Below the pieces are notes generated by a model that was not told the origin of the DNA, made no database searches, and worked only from the letters and a program-made list of their open reading frames with translations. From Nitrospirota bacterium (lineage in GTDB: Bacteria; Nitrospirota; 9FT-COMBO-42-15; HDB-SIOI813), in assembly GCA_020846775.1 (NCBI GenBank), contig JADLDG010000058.1, positions 1 to 34,787 of the forward strand: DNA of 34,787 bases, in the 5' to 3' direction. Positions 1 to 9,900 of the stretch are shown piece by piece; positions within the stretch are counted from its first letter, which is position 1, and each line of letters opens with the position of its first letter. The position numbers were made by a program, and so were the translations under genes.

Positions 1-71
1 CCTTTGAAAAAGCAGAAGAACTAATTTCCCCCTTTGAAAAAGCAGAAGAACTAATTTCCCCCTTTGAAAAA
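1..71. repeat. 30-bp tandem repeat inside proS
   Basis: Two exact 30-base units (1-30 and 31-60), each beginning CCTTTGAAAAAGCAG and ending CTAATTTCCC, are followed by a partial third unit (61-71). This merges into a G-rich tract (71-90) of AGGGGGATT units. The array reaches the window edge, so the copy number is unknown. Because the unit is 30 bases, each copy adds exactly ten in-frame residues ([10 protein letters not shown] on the minus strand) to ProS. From general knowledge, short C-rich/G-rich elements reading as NPPFSKG are often dispersed in genomes of Nitrospirota and deltaproteobacteria. Confidence 0.9.
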
Positions 72-829
72 GGGGGATTAAGGGGGATTTTTTCATCTGA
101 AGATCTCTTTGCGACCCCTTCCGCCTTCTCCATGTTGGCGGCATATCCACAGGAATCACAGGAGGCAACAGCCTCCTCACCTGTCTCAGCCAATACCATA
201 AACTCATGGGAGAATTGCCCGCCTATAAGGCCGGTATCAGCCTCAACAGGTTTAAACGTCAACCCGCAGCGCTTGAATATATTTATGTATGCCTCGTACA
301 TCTTTCTGTATGATTCCTCAGCACCTGCCTGATCTGCGTCAAAGCTGTAGGCATCCTTCATTATAAATTCTCTTCCCCTCATTAACCCGAATCTTGGTCT
401 TATCTCATCTCTGAACTTAGACTGGATCTGATACAGGTTAACGGGAAGCTGCCTGTACGATTTGACCTCATTTCTGACAATGTCGGTTACAACCTCCTCA
501 TGTGTTGGCCCCAGGCAGAAATCCCTTTCATGCCTGTCTTTGAGTCTGAGGAGCTCTTTACCATATTTTTCCCAGCGGCCGGTCTCTCTCCAGAGTTCAG
601 CCGGAAGTACCATAGGCATGAAGATCTCCTGCGCCCCTGCCCTGTTCATTTCGTCACGGACTATATTTTCAATCTTTCTTATTATCCTGTAGCCAAGAGG
701 TAGATAGCTGTAAATGCCAGCCGCCAGTTTTCTTATCATTCCGGCCCGCAGCATAAGCCTGTGGCTGATTATCTCCGCCTCTCCCGGGTCTTCCCTAAGT
801 GTTGGTATCAGGAATTTCGAATAGTACAT
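1..829 (-). CDS. proS: Prolyl-tRNA synthetase, N-terminal 276 codons (cut by window edge)
   Basis: Charges tRNA-Pro with proline in the cytoplasm. The start is an ATG at 829-827 (begins [14 protein letters not shown]) preceded by an AGAGGTTGAAG ribosome-binding region, and it overlaps the 3' end of ispG by 22 bases. The class II core is clear: [11 protein letters not shown] near the N-terminus, the motif 2 stretch around LGPTHEEV and [17 protein letters not shown], then [14 protein letters not shown], which in bacterial-type enzymes marks the entry to the inserted editing domain. Just after this point (codons at about 118 down to 2) the frame passes without a stop through a low-complexity repeat encoding [10 protein letters not shown] followed by copies of [10 protein letters not shown]. 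The rest lies outside the window. The gene is the last of the uppS-cdsA-dxr-rseP-ispG-proS cluster. Identity is certain; whether the repeat is kept in the mature protein cannot be judged here. Confidence 0.95.
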   Translation of the reverse strand, partial: MYYSKFLIPTLREDPGEAEIISHRLMLRAGMIRKLAAGIYSYLPLGYRIIRKIENIVRDEMNRAGAQEIFMPMVLPAELWRETGRWEKYGKELLRLKDRHERDFCLGPTHEEVVTDIVRNEVKSYRQLPVNLYQIQSKFRDEIRPRFGLMRGREFIMKDAYSFDADQAGAEESYRKMYEAYINIFKRCGLTFKPVEADTGLIGGQFSHEFMVLAETGEEAVASCDSCGYAANMEKAEGVAKRSSDEKIPLNPPFSKGEISSSAFSKGEISSSAFSK

Positions 830-1875
830 ATATCTTCAACCTCTCTGACAAGTGCATCCACAAGTTCATCCTCTCTTAACCTTCTGATGATCTCACCACC
901 CCTGAAAAGGAGTCCAACCCCTTTTCCCCCTGCTATTCCGACATCAGATTCTTTACCTTCGCCTATGCCATTTACCACGCATCCAAGGATAGATACATTG
1001 AGTGGAAGAGTGACAAAAGAGAGTCTTTTCTCTACTTCACAAGCAATCTTTTCTATATCTATCTCCATCCTGCCGCACGTAGGGCAGGAAATAATATTAA
1101 CCCCCCTCTGTCTCAGATTGAGAGATTTTAATATCTCATAAGCCACCCTGACCTCTTCAACCGGATCTGCTGTCAGGGATACCCTGATTGTGTCACCTAT
1201 GCCTTCTGACAGGAGCATCCCTATCCCGATAGACGATTTTACTGTGCCTGATAAGAGCGGCCCTGCCTCAGAAACACCGACATGAAGCGGGTAGTCTGAC
1301 TTTTCAGAAAACAGCCGGTATGCCTCAAGTGTCAACTGAACACTGGATGCCTTTAATGAAACCTTTATATCATGAAAATCAAGTTCTTCAAGTAATCGTA
1401 TATGCCGCAATGCCGATTCAACCATCGCCTCGGCAGTAGGGTGACCATGCTTCTTCAGCAGGTCATCCTCAAGTGAGCCCGCATTTACACCTATCCGTAT
1501 AGGGATTCCCCTGTCTCTGGCCGCATTTACAACATGCGCTATCCTGTCACGGGAGCCTATATTGCCGGGATTCAGCCTCAGACCATCGGCGCCATTATCA
1601 ATCGCCAGGATTGCAAGCCTGTAGTCAAAGTGTATGTCAGCAATAAGCGGGATATTTATCGCCTTCCTGATATCAGGAATGGCTTTTACAGCTTCTGTGT
1701 CCGGTACTGCGACACGAATGACTTCACACCCTGCCTCCTCAAGCCGCTTTATCTGGGCAATAGTAGCACTGACATCCCTCGTATCTGTGTTGGTCATGGA
1801 CTGAACAACAACAGGAGCACCGCCTCCAATCAAAACATCACCAACCTTTATCTGCCTTGTCTTCCTGCGAGTCAT
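808..1875 (-). CDS. ispG: 4-hydroxy-3-methylbut-2-enyl diphosphate synthase (IspG/GcpE)
   Basis: Penultimate enzyme of the MEP isoprenoid pathway, converting methylerythritol cyclodiphosphate to HMBPP with a [4Fe-4S] cluster. The 355-residue length matches the short bacterial form. The N-terminal TIM barrel begins [22 protein letters not shown], with the LRLNPGNIG loop near residue 100. The cluster ligands are visible as C264 and C267 (SCPTCGR), C299 (LGCVVNG) and E306 (GEGKE), the canonical Cys3Glu set. It lies 11 bases after rseP and overlaps the proS start, so it is part of one transcript. There is no strong Shine-Dalgarno sequence close to the ATG, which fits coupling to rseP. Together with dxr in the same operon it shows that this organism uses the MEP route. 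Confidence 0.97.
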   Translation of the reverse strand: MTRRKTRQIKVGDVLIGGGAPVVVQSMTNTDTRDVSATIAQIKRLEEAGCEVIRVAVPDTEAVKAIPDIRKAINIPLIADIHFDYRLAILAIDNGADGLRLNPGNIGSRDRIAHVVNAARDRGIPIRIGVNAGSLEDDLLKKHGHPTAEAMVESALRHIRLLEELDFHDIKVSLKASSVQLTLEAYRLFSEKSDYPLHVGVSEAGPLLSGTVKSSIGIGMLLSEGIGDTIRVSLTADPVEEVRVAYEILKSLNLRQRGVNIISCPTCGRMEIDIEKIACEVEKRLSFVTLPLNVSILGCVVNGIGEGKESDVGIAGGKGVGLLFRGGEIIRRLREDELVDALVREVEDICTIRNS

Positions 1876-1886
1876 GTGAAAGTAAA

Positions 1887-3185
1887 TTACCTGAATACTC
1901 TTAGTATGTCATTATATGAAACAATAATTATCAGCATGATCAGCATAGCAAAACCGACTGTCTGCGCCACCTCCATGGTCTTTCTGCTCAATGGACTCCC
2001 CTTTATCTTTTCAATTATCAGGAATACTATCCATCCGCCATCAAGTACCGGGATTGGGAGCAGGTTTAGAATGCCGAGCTGTAAACTAAGAAATGCCAGA
2101 AAAGCAATAAGGTCAGAAAATCCCGATTGTGCCGCCTCTCCGGTGAGTTTTGCTATCATAATAGGCCCGCCAAGTGTCTCAATAGAGATATTCATTGAAA
2201 CCAGCCTCTTCAATACATCAACGGTCAACACAGTTAGCTCCAGCGCCTTCGATATACCATGTTTTATGGAGTCTAAAAGACCATATTTCCTGACTATAGA
2301 CTCCTGCTGATTCATTATACCGATAATACCGTGACCACCCGCTGGATCCTTTACAGGGGTAACCTTAGCAAGTACCCTCTGATCGCCCCTCTTAACGGCA
2401 ATAGTAAGCTCATTTCCTGCATTAGCCCTGATCAGTGAAGAAACCTGGTACCAGTTAAATACAGGATTACTATTTATCTCAACAATAAGGTCTCCTGCCT
2501 TCAGACCTTCGCGTTCAGCAGGGAATCCTTTGTTCACCTTTCCTATGACAGGCGGCATATCAGGAAGCATTCCTGCGTACCCCCCCCCGGCCTTCCTGGC
2601 AGTGCCATTGTCTTTTAATATAATCTCATGAACGTTACTGGCCCTTTCCACCTCAACCTTTAATCCAAGTTCAGGCCTTGTAGATATAATGGTCGCCACA
2701 TCCTCCCAGTCTGACATGGGTTTATTATCAATTTTGACTATACGGTCACCCACCATAACGCCTGAAACCTGGGCAGGAGAACCTTCCTCAAGCCATGCGA
2801 CTACAGGAGCATCCTCTAAAAATGCCGGCATCTTGATACCAATAAGAAACACCAAAGGCATCAACAAAAAGGCTATTATTATATTCATTACTGGTCCGGA
2901 AAGAACAACAGAGGCACGGGCCCCCACGCTCTTCGAAGGGAACTCATCAGGCGCCATAGTCGCTTCATCCATGTTCTCTCCAGCCATCTTCACATATCCG
3001 CCCAGAGGTAGCGCGGACAAAACATATTCTGTATCACCTACCTTTTTACCGATTATCCTGGGACCAAAACCAAGGGAAAATTTCAATACCCTGATGCCTT
3101 TCATTCTTGCCATGAGAAAATGGCCAAACTCATGAACAAATATCAATATCCCCAGACAGATTGTAAATATTATTACTGTATACAT
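1887..3185 (-). CDS. rseP: Site-2 intramembrane zinc metalloprotease RseP
   Basis: Cleaves membrane-embedded anti-sigma factors and signal-peptide remnants in the inner membrane. The 432 residues carry the HEXXH zinc motif in the first transmembrane helix (H18-EFG-H22), followed by the conserved GFGP and [12 protein letters not shown] segments. Two tandem PDZ domains occupy roughly residues 115-280, with the typical GDRIVKIDN and [10 protein letters not shown] carboxylate-binding loops. The C-terminal helices contain [11 protein letters not shown], whose Asp is the third zinc ligand. It has a good ribosome-binding site (GGGGGAG seven bases before the ATG). It sits between dxr and ispG in the conserved envelope cluster. 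No rseA- or rpoE-like partner is visible in the window. Confidence 0.96.
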   Translation of the reverse strand: MYTVIIFTICLGILIFVHEFGHFLMARMKGIRVLKFSLGFGPRIIGKKVGDTEYVLSALPLGGYVKMAGENMDEATMAPDEFPSKSVGARASVVLSGPVMNIIIAFLLMPLVFLIGIKMPAFLEDAPVVAWLEEGSPAQVSGVMVGDRIVKIDNKPMSDWEDVATIISTRPELGLKVEVERASNVHEIILKDNGTARKAGGGYAGMLPDMPPVIGKVNKGFPAEREGLKAGDLIVEINSNPVFNWYQVSSLIRANAGNELTIAVKRGDQRVLAKVTPVKDPAGGHGIIGIMNQQESIVRKYGLLDSIKHGISKALELTVLTVDVLKRLVSMNISIETLGGPIMIAKLTGEAAQSGFSDLIAFLAFLSLQLGILNLLPIPVLDGGWIVFLIIEKIKGSPLSRKTMEVAQTVGFAMLIMLIIIVSYNDILRVFR

Positions 3186-3245
3186 TTATTCTCCCCCGAT
3201 TTCACGCAAAAATACCTCCATCCCTTTCAGTGCCGTCTTAGACAC

Positions 3246-3269
3246 TACTCATTGCCCGGTACTCATTGC
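3246..3269. repeat. TACTCATTGC direct repeat between dxr and rseP
   Basis: The decamer TACTCATTGC occurs twice here (3246-3255 and 3260-3269) in the gap between dxr and rseP. The same decamer recurs at 31273-31282, extended by TCATTGC, at another gene junction. Repeated placement just beyond stop codons suggests a small dispersed element. No function can be assigned. Confidence 0.5.
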
Positions 3270-3276
3270 TTCTTCA

Positions 3277-4434
3277 TCAGCTGATGTTCCCCACCATCCG
3301 CTCAGCCTCTTCCCGGGCCCAGCCGTCAGCCATCAGGACATCTTCTATATTCTTAACGGATGTTACAGTATGTTTTAACATTGTGTCACCAACGATCCTC
3401 TCTATGTCAAGGAATCCTATCCGGCCATCGAGGAATGCCCTTACTGCGACCTCATTGGAGGAATTCAACACTGCTGTCATTGAACCGCCTATTCTGATAG
3501 CGTCAAATGCATATGAAAGGCAAGGAAATTCCTTCCAATCAGGCATTTCAAAGGTCAGCACGCCTGTTTTAGCAAGATCAAGACGGCGCATTACAAGGTC
3601 TAACCTCTCAGGATAACTTAATGCATACGCTATCGGGATACGCATATCCGGTATGCCCATCTGAGATAAGACAGACCCATCCCTGAATTCTACCATAGAA
3701 TGAATTATACTCTGCTGATGTACAAGCACCTCAATCTGGTTAATAGAGACATCAAACAACCACCTCGCCTCAATTACTTCAAGCCCTTTATTCATCAGAG
3801 TGGCAGAATCTATTGTAACCTTTGCACCCATATTCCAGTTCGGATGTCTCAGGGCATCCTCAACTGTCACCTTCTTTCTCTCATCATGGGAGGTTTTCAG
3901 AAAAGGTCCCCCTGAAGCAGTTAATATGATCTTGTGTAAATCCTCCCGTCTCCCGCATTCCAATACCTGAAATATGGCACTGTGCTCACTGTCTACCGGC
4001 AATATTCTAACACTCCTGTCTTTAGCCTCCCTTGTAACGATTTCACCTGCCATCACCATTGTTTCTTTATTGGCAAGGGCTATAGTCTTCCCGGCCTTGA
4101 TTGCTGATAATGTCGGGATAAGTCCTGCAGAACCTGAAACTGCAGAAACTACAATATCGGCTTCAGGTATAGTGGAAACCTGTATAAGACCCTCAACGCC
4201 TGATACTATTTCAACATCAAGATCACTGCACCTGTCTTTCAACGCACCGGCTGCCTGCCTGTTATTTAAAGAGACCATCGCCGGTTTGAAGCGTCTAATC
4301 TGTGCCTCAATTTTTTCGATATTCTCACAGGCAGAAAGGGCCGACACATTGAAACTTTCAGGGAACATGGCTATTACATCAAGTGTGCTGCACCCTATTG
4401 AACCCGTTGAACCAAGTATGGAAATATTTTTCAT
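3277..4434 (-). CDS. dxr: 1-deoxy-D-xylulose 5-phosphate reductoisomerase
   Basis: First committed step of the MEP pathway: NADPH-dependent rearrangement and reduction of DXP to MEP. The protein has 385 residues, the usual family length. The N-terminal Rossmann loop is GSTGSIGCSTLDVI, followed by ALANKETMVMAGE (NADPH-binding region), ILPVDSEHSAIFQ (metal-binding Asp and Glu of the DSEH motif) and TIDSATLMNKGLEVIEARWLF (second acidic metal ligand and substrate loop). The start ATG lies nine bases after the cdsA stop codon with only a weak ribosome-binding site, so translational coupling is likely. The gap to rseP (3186-3276) contains the TACTCATTGC repeats. Confidence 0.97.
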   Translation of the reverse strand: MKNISILGSTGSIGCSTLDVIAMFPESFNVSALSACENIEKIEAQIRRFKPAMVSLNNRQAAGALKDRCSDLDVEIVSGVEGLIQVSTIPEADIVVSAVSGSAGLIPTLSAIKAGKTIALANKETMVMAGEIVTREAKDRSVRILPVDSEHSAIFQVLECGRREDLHKIILTASGGPFLKTSHDERKKVTVEDALRHPNWNMGAKVTIDSATLMNKGLEVIEARWLFDVSINQIEVLVHQQSIIHSMVEFRDGSVLSQMGIPDMRIPIAYALSYPERLDLVMRRLDLAKTGVLTFEMPDWKEFPCLSYAFDAIRIGGSMTAVLNSSNEVAVRAFLDGRIGFLDIERIVGDTMLKHTVTSVKNIEDVLMADGWAREEAERMVGNIS

Positions 4435-4443
4435 TTGAAATTT

Positions 4444-5268
4444 CTATCCGGAACCCATCGCAATTTCAGGTACAAAATATATTATATAATAATAAAATAC
4501 CGGAAGAGTAAAAATAACACTGTCTACCCTGTCAAGGATACCGCCGTGAGCAGGAAGTAACGAACCTGAATCTTTGACCCCGGCTCCCCGCTTCAACATG
4601 GATTCAGACAGGTCTCCTATCTGGCTGATCACGCCAAAAACTATCCCCATAAATACAGCATTATTGAATGACAACTCAGGCAGGACTAACCATCTTGCAA
4701 ACAGTGCGGACAGGATACATGAGAGAACACCCCCGATTGCCCCCTCAACGGTCTTACCAGGACTGATGTCAGGTGATAGTTTGTGCCTGCCTAAATGTCT
4801 TCCAGTATAATACGCTCCTGTATCTACACCCCACGTAACAATCAAAATAAAAAAAACAAGATTATATCCATTCAACAGGCCGCGTAATGGAATAAAATGC
4901 GCAAGAGGCCAGGCAACGTACAATACACCGAATATTATCACAGAAACCGCTGTAACAGAATCATGAATATTTGCCTTGAAAAAAACAAAACAACTTAAAC
5001 AGAGGATAACTATAGCAGTTATAACGACATCTTTCATATCATACAGATAGCCGTCAGGATAAAATGAGTAGAGAATCATTGCCCCGAAGATAAAACCTAA
5101 GAATGGAAAGATACTGGACTTCTTGAAGTAGAATTTATAGAACTCATACTGGCCGATCAAGACCCATAAGGCAACAAAAATAAGGAAAAAGAGGGGCGGA
5201 AAATACCTGACCACAATATATATAAGGGGAATAAGGATTAACGCAGTTACAACTCTCATACCTCCCAT
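4444..5268 (-). CDS. cdsA: Phosphatidate cytidylyltransferase (CDP-diacylglycerol synthase)
   Basis: Makes CDP-diacylglycerol from phosphatidate and CTP in the inner membrane, the branch-point of phospholipid synthesis. The 274-residue protein is strongly hydrophobic, with about seven to eight membrane segments. Its C-terminal signature is visible as SMLKRGAGVKDSG, then LPAHGGILDRVDS, which matches the family pattern of KR, KD, HGG and DRxD. The start codon shares one base with the uppS stop (TGATG at 5270-5266), indicating translational coupling. An AGGG sits seven bases upstream of that first ATG. A second ATG three codons in is too close to its own GGGAGG to be preferred. Confidence 0.95.
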   Translation of the reverse strand: MGGMRVVTALILIPLIYIVVRYFPPLFFLIFVALWVLIGQYEFYKFYFKKSSIFPFLGFIFGAMILYSFYPDGYLYDMKDVVITAIVILCLSCFVFFKANIHDSVTAVSVIIFGVLYVAWPLAHFIPLRGLLNGYNLVFFILIVTWGVDTGAYYTGRHLGRHKLSPDISPGKTVEGAIGGVLSCILSALFARWLVLPELSFNNAVFMGIVFGVISQIGDLSESMLKRGAGVKDSGSLLPAHGGILDRVDSVIFTLPVFYYYIIYFVPEIAMGSG

Positions 5269-6071
5269 CAGATTGCCCTGGATATCTCCCCTTCGACCAT
5301 ACCGAACCGCCTCTCCCTCTGCTGGTAATCCAATATGGCAAGGAGTAGATCCTGCCGTCTGAAATCAGGCCATAGCGTCTTGGTAAAGTATAATTCCGTA
5401 TACGCCATCTGCCAAAGGAGGAAATTGCTGATGCGTGTCTCCCCGCTTGTCCTTATCATAAGATCAGGGTCAGGCAATCCCCTTGTATACAAATAATCTG
5501 AAAATATCTTATTGGTAATATCCTGAGGCATCAGCAAACCGTTTGCCGCATCTGTTGCAATATGCCTGACGGCCTCAACTATCTCACTCCGGCCCCCATA
5601 ACTCAAAGCGACATTTAATATCATTGAATCGTTGTTTGCAGTTTCCTCAGTCACCTTTTTTAACCATCCCTGAACTGATTCCGGAAGTTTGTCTGTCTGG
5701 CCTATGGTCATAAATCTGATATCATTGTCCATAAGTGTCTTTAACTCTTTCCTGAGGAACTGCTCGAGGAACATCATCAAGGTACTGACTTCCAGTTCCG
5801 GTCTTTTCCAATTTTCTGCTGAAAAGGCATAGATAGTAAGTACCTTTACACCAATCTCACGGCAGCAGGTGACTATATCCCTTACAGATTTAATACCCTC
5901 TCTGTGTCCGGCAAGCCTTAGAAAACCACGGCTGCGAGCCCACCTGCCGTTTCCATCCATTATTATGGCAATATGCCGCGGCAGTCTGTCTTTTTCTATC
6001 AGTTCAAGCAGTTCCTGATAAGAAAGACTGCCCTGGATAATATTATCATCTTCCCTGTCAAACATTTGCAA
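5268..6071 (-). CDS. uppS: Isoprenyl transferase (undecaprenyl diphosphate synthase, UppS)
   Basis: cis-Prenyltransferase making the C55 carrier lipid for peptidoglycan and other envelope polymers. The catalytic Asp is in IAIIMDGNGRWA (about residue 40), followed by GHREGIKS. The C-terminal LPDPDLMIRTSGETRISNFLLWQ contains the conserved RTSGE and RxSNFL residues. The open frame begins with TTG at 6071-6069, five bases after AAGGA; an ATG two codons later (6065) is an alternative with longer spacing. Residues 1-30 form an extension before the conserved domain. This is the first gene of the uppS-cdsA-dxr-rseP-ispG-proS operon. The frr and pyrH genes often found upstream are absent; a divergent LOG-family gene stands there instead. 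Confidence 0.95.
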   Translation of the reverse strand: MQMFDREDDNIIQGSLSYQELLELIEKDRLPRHIAIIMDGNGRWARSRGFLRLAGHREGIKSVRDIVTCCREIGVKVLTIYAFSAENWKRPELEVSTLMMFLEQFLRKELKTLMDNDIRFMTIGQTDKLPESVQGWLKKVTEETANNDSMILNVALSYGGRSEIVEAVRHIATDAANGLLMPQDITNKIFSDYLYTRGLPDPDLMIRTSGETRISNFLLWQMAYTELYFTKTLWPDFRRQDLLLAILDYQQRERRFGMVEGEISRAI

Positions 6072-6243
6072 CTGTATCCTTTTCCGGAAAATATTGTTAA
6101 GACTGCATATTATTATCTTGAAGACGTAAAGTCAAATGATTTGGGATAACGAATTATTAATTAAAGGTTTTAATTTCTCTTACGAGAATGTATACAGACG
6201 CTTCACTTAAACGGTTCATGAAGTCGCAGAAGGTATAAATAAT

Positions 6244-6915
6244 ATGGATGACTTGAGGGGAAACGAGACCTGGCGAATATTCAGGATAATGAGCGAGTTC
6301 GTCGAAGGATTCGAAGAACTGAGCAGTGTTAAGCGGGGTGTCTCCATTTTCGGAAGCGCCAGATTATCCAGAAACAATCATTACTATAAGGAGGTAATGA
6401 GGATAGCCGAGCTATTATCAAAAAAGGGATTCTCTGTAATAACCGGCGGAGGTCCCGGTATAATGGAGGCAGGAAACAGGGGAGCAAAAAAGGGAGGAGG
6501 GACTTCAGTAGGACTGAATATTGAACTGCCTTTAGAGCAATCTCCAAATAAGTATCAGGACAAGAGACTCGATTTCAGATATTTTTTTGTACGGAAGGTA
6601 ATGTTTGTCAAACACTCGGTAGGTTATGTAATTACACCGGGAGGTTTTGGCACCCTTGATGAGTTATTTGAGGCACTGACCCTCATGCAGACCGGAAAGA
6701 TAAGAAAAATTCCCGTAGTAATGTTTGGTACTGACTACTGGGAAGGACTTATTGGATGGATAAAGAATAACATGATGAATTCAGGGACTATAAGTAAGGA
6801 GGACATGAAACTCTTTCATCTGACAGATGACACTGAGGAAGTAGTCAGGATTATTGAAGAAAACTACGACAGACAGCGCTCCCCGATTAAAGGAAACCGG
6901 CGGAAAAAAGATTAA
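6244..6915 (+). CDS. LOG-family nucleoside monophosphate phosphoribohydrolase
   Basis: A member of the Rossmann-fold LOG family (TIGR00730 type, often mislabelled lysine decarboxylase), which cleaves the N-glycosidic bond of nucleoside 5'-monophosphates. The first motif is GGGPGIMEAGNRGAKKGGG (about residues 75-93) and the catalytic PGGFGTLDE follows at about residue 137. The conserved R and K of FVRKVMFVKHS precede it. The protein has 223 residues, with a basic tail after the core. AGAAGG lies ten bases before the ATG. It is divergent from uppS across a 172-base gap, and its stop codon overlaps that of glnE (convergent). Whether it acts in cytokinin-like synthesis or in nucleotide salvage cannot be told from sequence. 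Confidence 0.88.
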   Translation: MDDLRGNETWRIFRIMSEFVEGFEELSSVKRGVSIFGSARLSRNNHYYKEVMRIAELLSKKGFSVITGGGPGIMEAGNRGAKKGGGTSVGLNIELPLEQSPNKYQDKRLDFRYFFVRKVMFVKHSVGYVITPGGFGTLDELFEALTLMQTGKIRKIPVVMFGTDYWEGLIGWIKNNMMNSGTISKEDMKLFHLTDDTEEVVRIIEENYDRQRSPIKGNRRKKD

Positions 6916-9900
6916 TCAAGTATCTGTTCAAAGACACCCCGTACATTTTTTCTCAATGACTCATATTCTTTTATGAGACGTGTCGAACCGCTTACCCTCT
7001 TGGAGTCCTTGTATCCCATCCTCATTGCAAGTGAAGTTATTTTGTCATGAGACTTTGACAGAAGGTGTGCCGATACATTCTGAACTATTCGGAGCCTGTT
7101 CTCTAAGGTACGCAGGTAGACATAAGATTTCTTTAGTATGGTGTATTGGTCTTTTGACAGCAACCTCTCTTTATATAACGATTCCAGGGCTGACAGCGTA
7201 TTTGTGACCCTTATGGAGGGGTATTTCAATCCATGCAGCAGCTGGAGATACTGTACAATAAACTCGATATCCACTATCCCGCCTTCTCCTGCCTTTATGT
7301 CATAGTATTCATTGTTTTCCCTGGAAACTTCAGCCTCCATTCTCTTCCTCATGTTTCTTATTGCAGGAAGAAGATCTTCAGGGCTCCTGTTGACCCCATA
7401 TAAGACTGAATAAATGCAGTCAAGAACCTCACGGCCCAGTGACTCATCTCCTGCTATTATCCTTGCCCTTGTCAGAGACTGGAGTTCCCATATATCCGCA
7501 TGCTGCTCTACATAAGTTCTGAAAGCAGTAATAGACTGAGACAGTGGCCCCTTTGAGCCTGACGGTCTCAACCGTACATCAATCTTGAAGACACTCCCTT
7601 CCCTTGTCATTGATGTAAGGACTGACATCGTCTTGCTTGAGAGGTGAGTAAAAAATTCATGATTTGATATGGATTGCTTCCCATCCGTCTCACCATCTCC
7701 GGAGTAGAGAAATACTAAGTCAAGGTCAGATCCGTAAGATATCTCTTCTCCTCCCAGTTTTCCCATACTGACTATACAAAACCCCGCTTCGCTCACCCCG
7801 CCATCTGTTGTTCTACATAAAGGCCTTCCATAAACACGGCGTACTTCATCACTGGCTATCTTATAGGCACAGACCAGCGATACATCTGCAAGGTTGGACA
7901 AATATCGTGAGGCATCACCCGGGCTAACGTAATTAAGGATATCAACATATCCTATCCGCACTTCTTCTATATATTTAAACTTGCGTAGCATATCAAGCTT
8001 TTCAGCATATGTATTGCATTGTTCTATCAATGAAGACAACTCGGCCTGCATATCAACCTTAGCATGTTTTTTCAACATCTCTTCAGGATCTAAAAACATA
8101 TCTACAATCTCAGGATGCCTGATGACTAACTTTGACAGGTACTCGCTGGTGCTGAATATCTTGATAACGGATTCTACTGCCTGCGGGTTCTCTTCAAAGA
8201 ATGAATAAATAGTCTCCCTTGCCCCTACAGAGGATATAAGCGATTCCAGGTTATTCAGTGCAAGGTCCGGATCTGAAGAAGATGTAATATGAGAAAAGAA
8301 CGATGGGAAAATCCTTAGAAAGATCTGACGACTCCTCGGTGTCTGGTGACTGAAGGCGGCGCCGTCTCTCAATAACATAATATTCCTGTATGCCTTGCCC
8401 GGATCCCTGAAATTAGACTCAGATAAAATATTAATAGCCTCATCCTCTGATACCACCCCGCCTATAATTGTATCAATCCCGCCTTCCTCAGATCCTTCTT
8501 CTCCCTGAATACCTTTCTTTAAAAACAGGTCATCATATATCTTTCTTACAGACTTAGTATAAGTATTGTAATCCTTAAGCAGCTGTTCATACGCCTTATG
8601 TTTGGATTTATCCTCGTAACCAATCCGCTTCGCAAGGGTATTGAGGTCATCAGGACCATCAGGCATAACATACGTCTGGCGCTCGCTGACAATCTGTATC
8701 ATATGCTCAACACGCCGCATGAATTGGTATGCCGCTGACAGAGCTTCCTCCTCGTCGTAGGAAATAAACCCCTTCTGTGCAAGTTTGTGCAGTGCCCGCA
8801 TGGTATTCCTCTCCCTTATCCAGGGCTCTTTGCCGCCGTATAACAGTTGTAATGCCTGCACAAAAAACTCTATCTCCCTTATACCCCCGTATCCCAGCTT
8901 CACATTACGTATATCCTTGCCCTTAGCTGCTATACTCTTGTCAATTTTTACCTTCATACCGCTTATTTCATCAATGGCCGTAAAATCAAGATATTTTCTG
9001 TAGACAAATGGCTGAATCATTTTCAAAAATGCCCTGCCTAGTTCTTCGTCTCCTGCAACAGGCCTGACCTTTAGAAGTGCGGCCCTCTCCCATGTCTGGC
9101 CCCACGACTCATAATAAACCTCAAAACTTCTAAGAGGCGATGCAAGGTCTCCACGTTCACCCTCAGGACGCAGCCTGGTATCTACGCGGAAGACAAACCC
9201 CTCATCTGTAGTCTGCCCTATGACCTGACTTATCATCTCTGACAACTTGACAAAATACTGGTGATTCGTAAGGAGTCCATTACTGGTCTCCCCCTTTTCT
9301 GTGTGGTAGAGATACATAATATCTATATCTGAGCTGTAATTTAATTCTTCTCCTCCAAGTTTACCCATTCCAAGGACAGTAAATGTGCATCTCCACGGAT
9401 TTCCATTAATATCATAATATTGCGGTATCCCGTATCTCTTTTCCAAATCCCTGCTACACACCTCATAAGCAATTTGCAGGGCAACGTCTGCCACTACAGA
9501 TATCTCCTGTGTTATCTCAGTCAGGGTCCCATATCCCAGGAGATCTCTGATAGAGATGCGAAGATATTCCATTTTCCTGAATCTCCTCAATACCGTTTTA
9601 ACATCTTCTAAAGTTGTCTCTGGTGTTACCTGCTTGCGCAAATCTTTAAGAGCCGGATCTTTGGCAATAATTCTTTTTAGAAAGTTCGGTACTGCCAGCC
9701 ACTCAATACATTCGCGAGGCGCTGAAAAGAGGAAATTACAGAGATACTGGCTGCTTCCAAGCAGGAGTAAAAAGGGGCCAATAATCTCCTTATGAGACGA
9801 TAGAAACAGATAAAGCTTGTCTTTCTCCTCATAACTTGAGGCAAATCGTTCAAGGTTGTTCAGAGACATGTCAGGATCAGGAGAGTCAATCGCAGACTGG

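Noticed and set aside
1534-2310. A 258-codon open frame on the plus strand
   Set aside because: It lies antisense to the well-supported ispG and rseP genes and its product shows no family likeness; the composition is that of a complementary strand.
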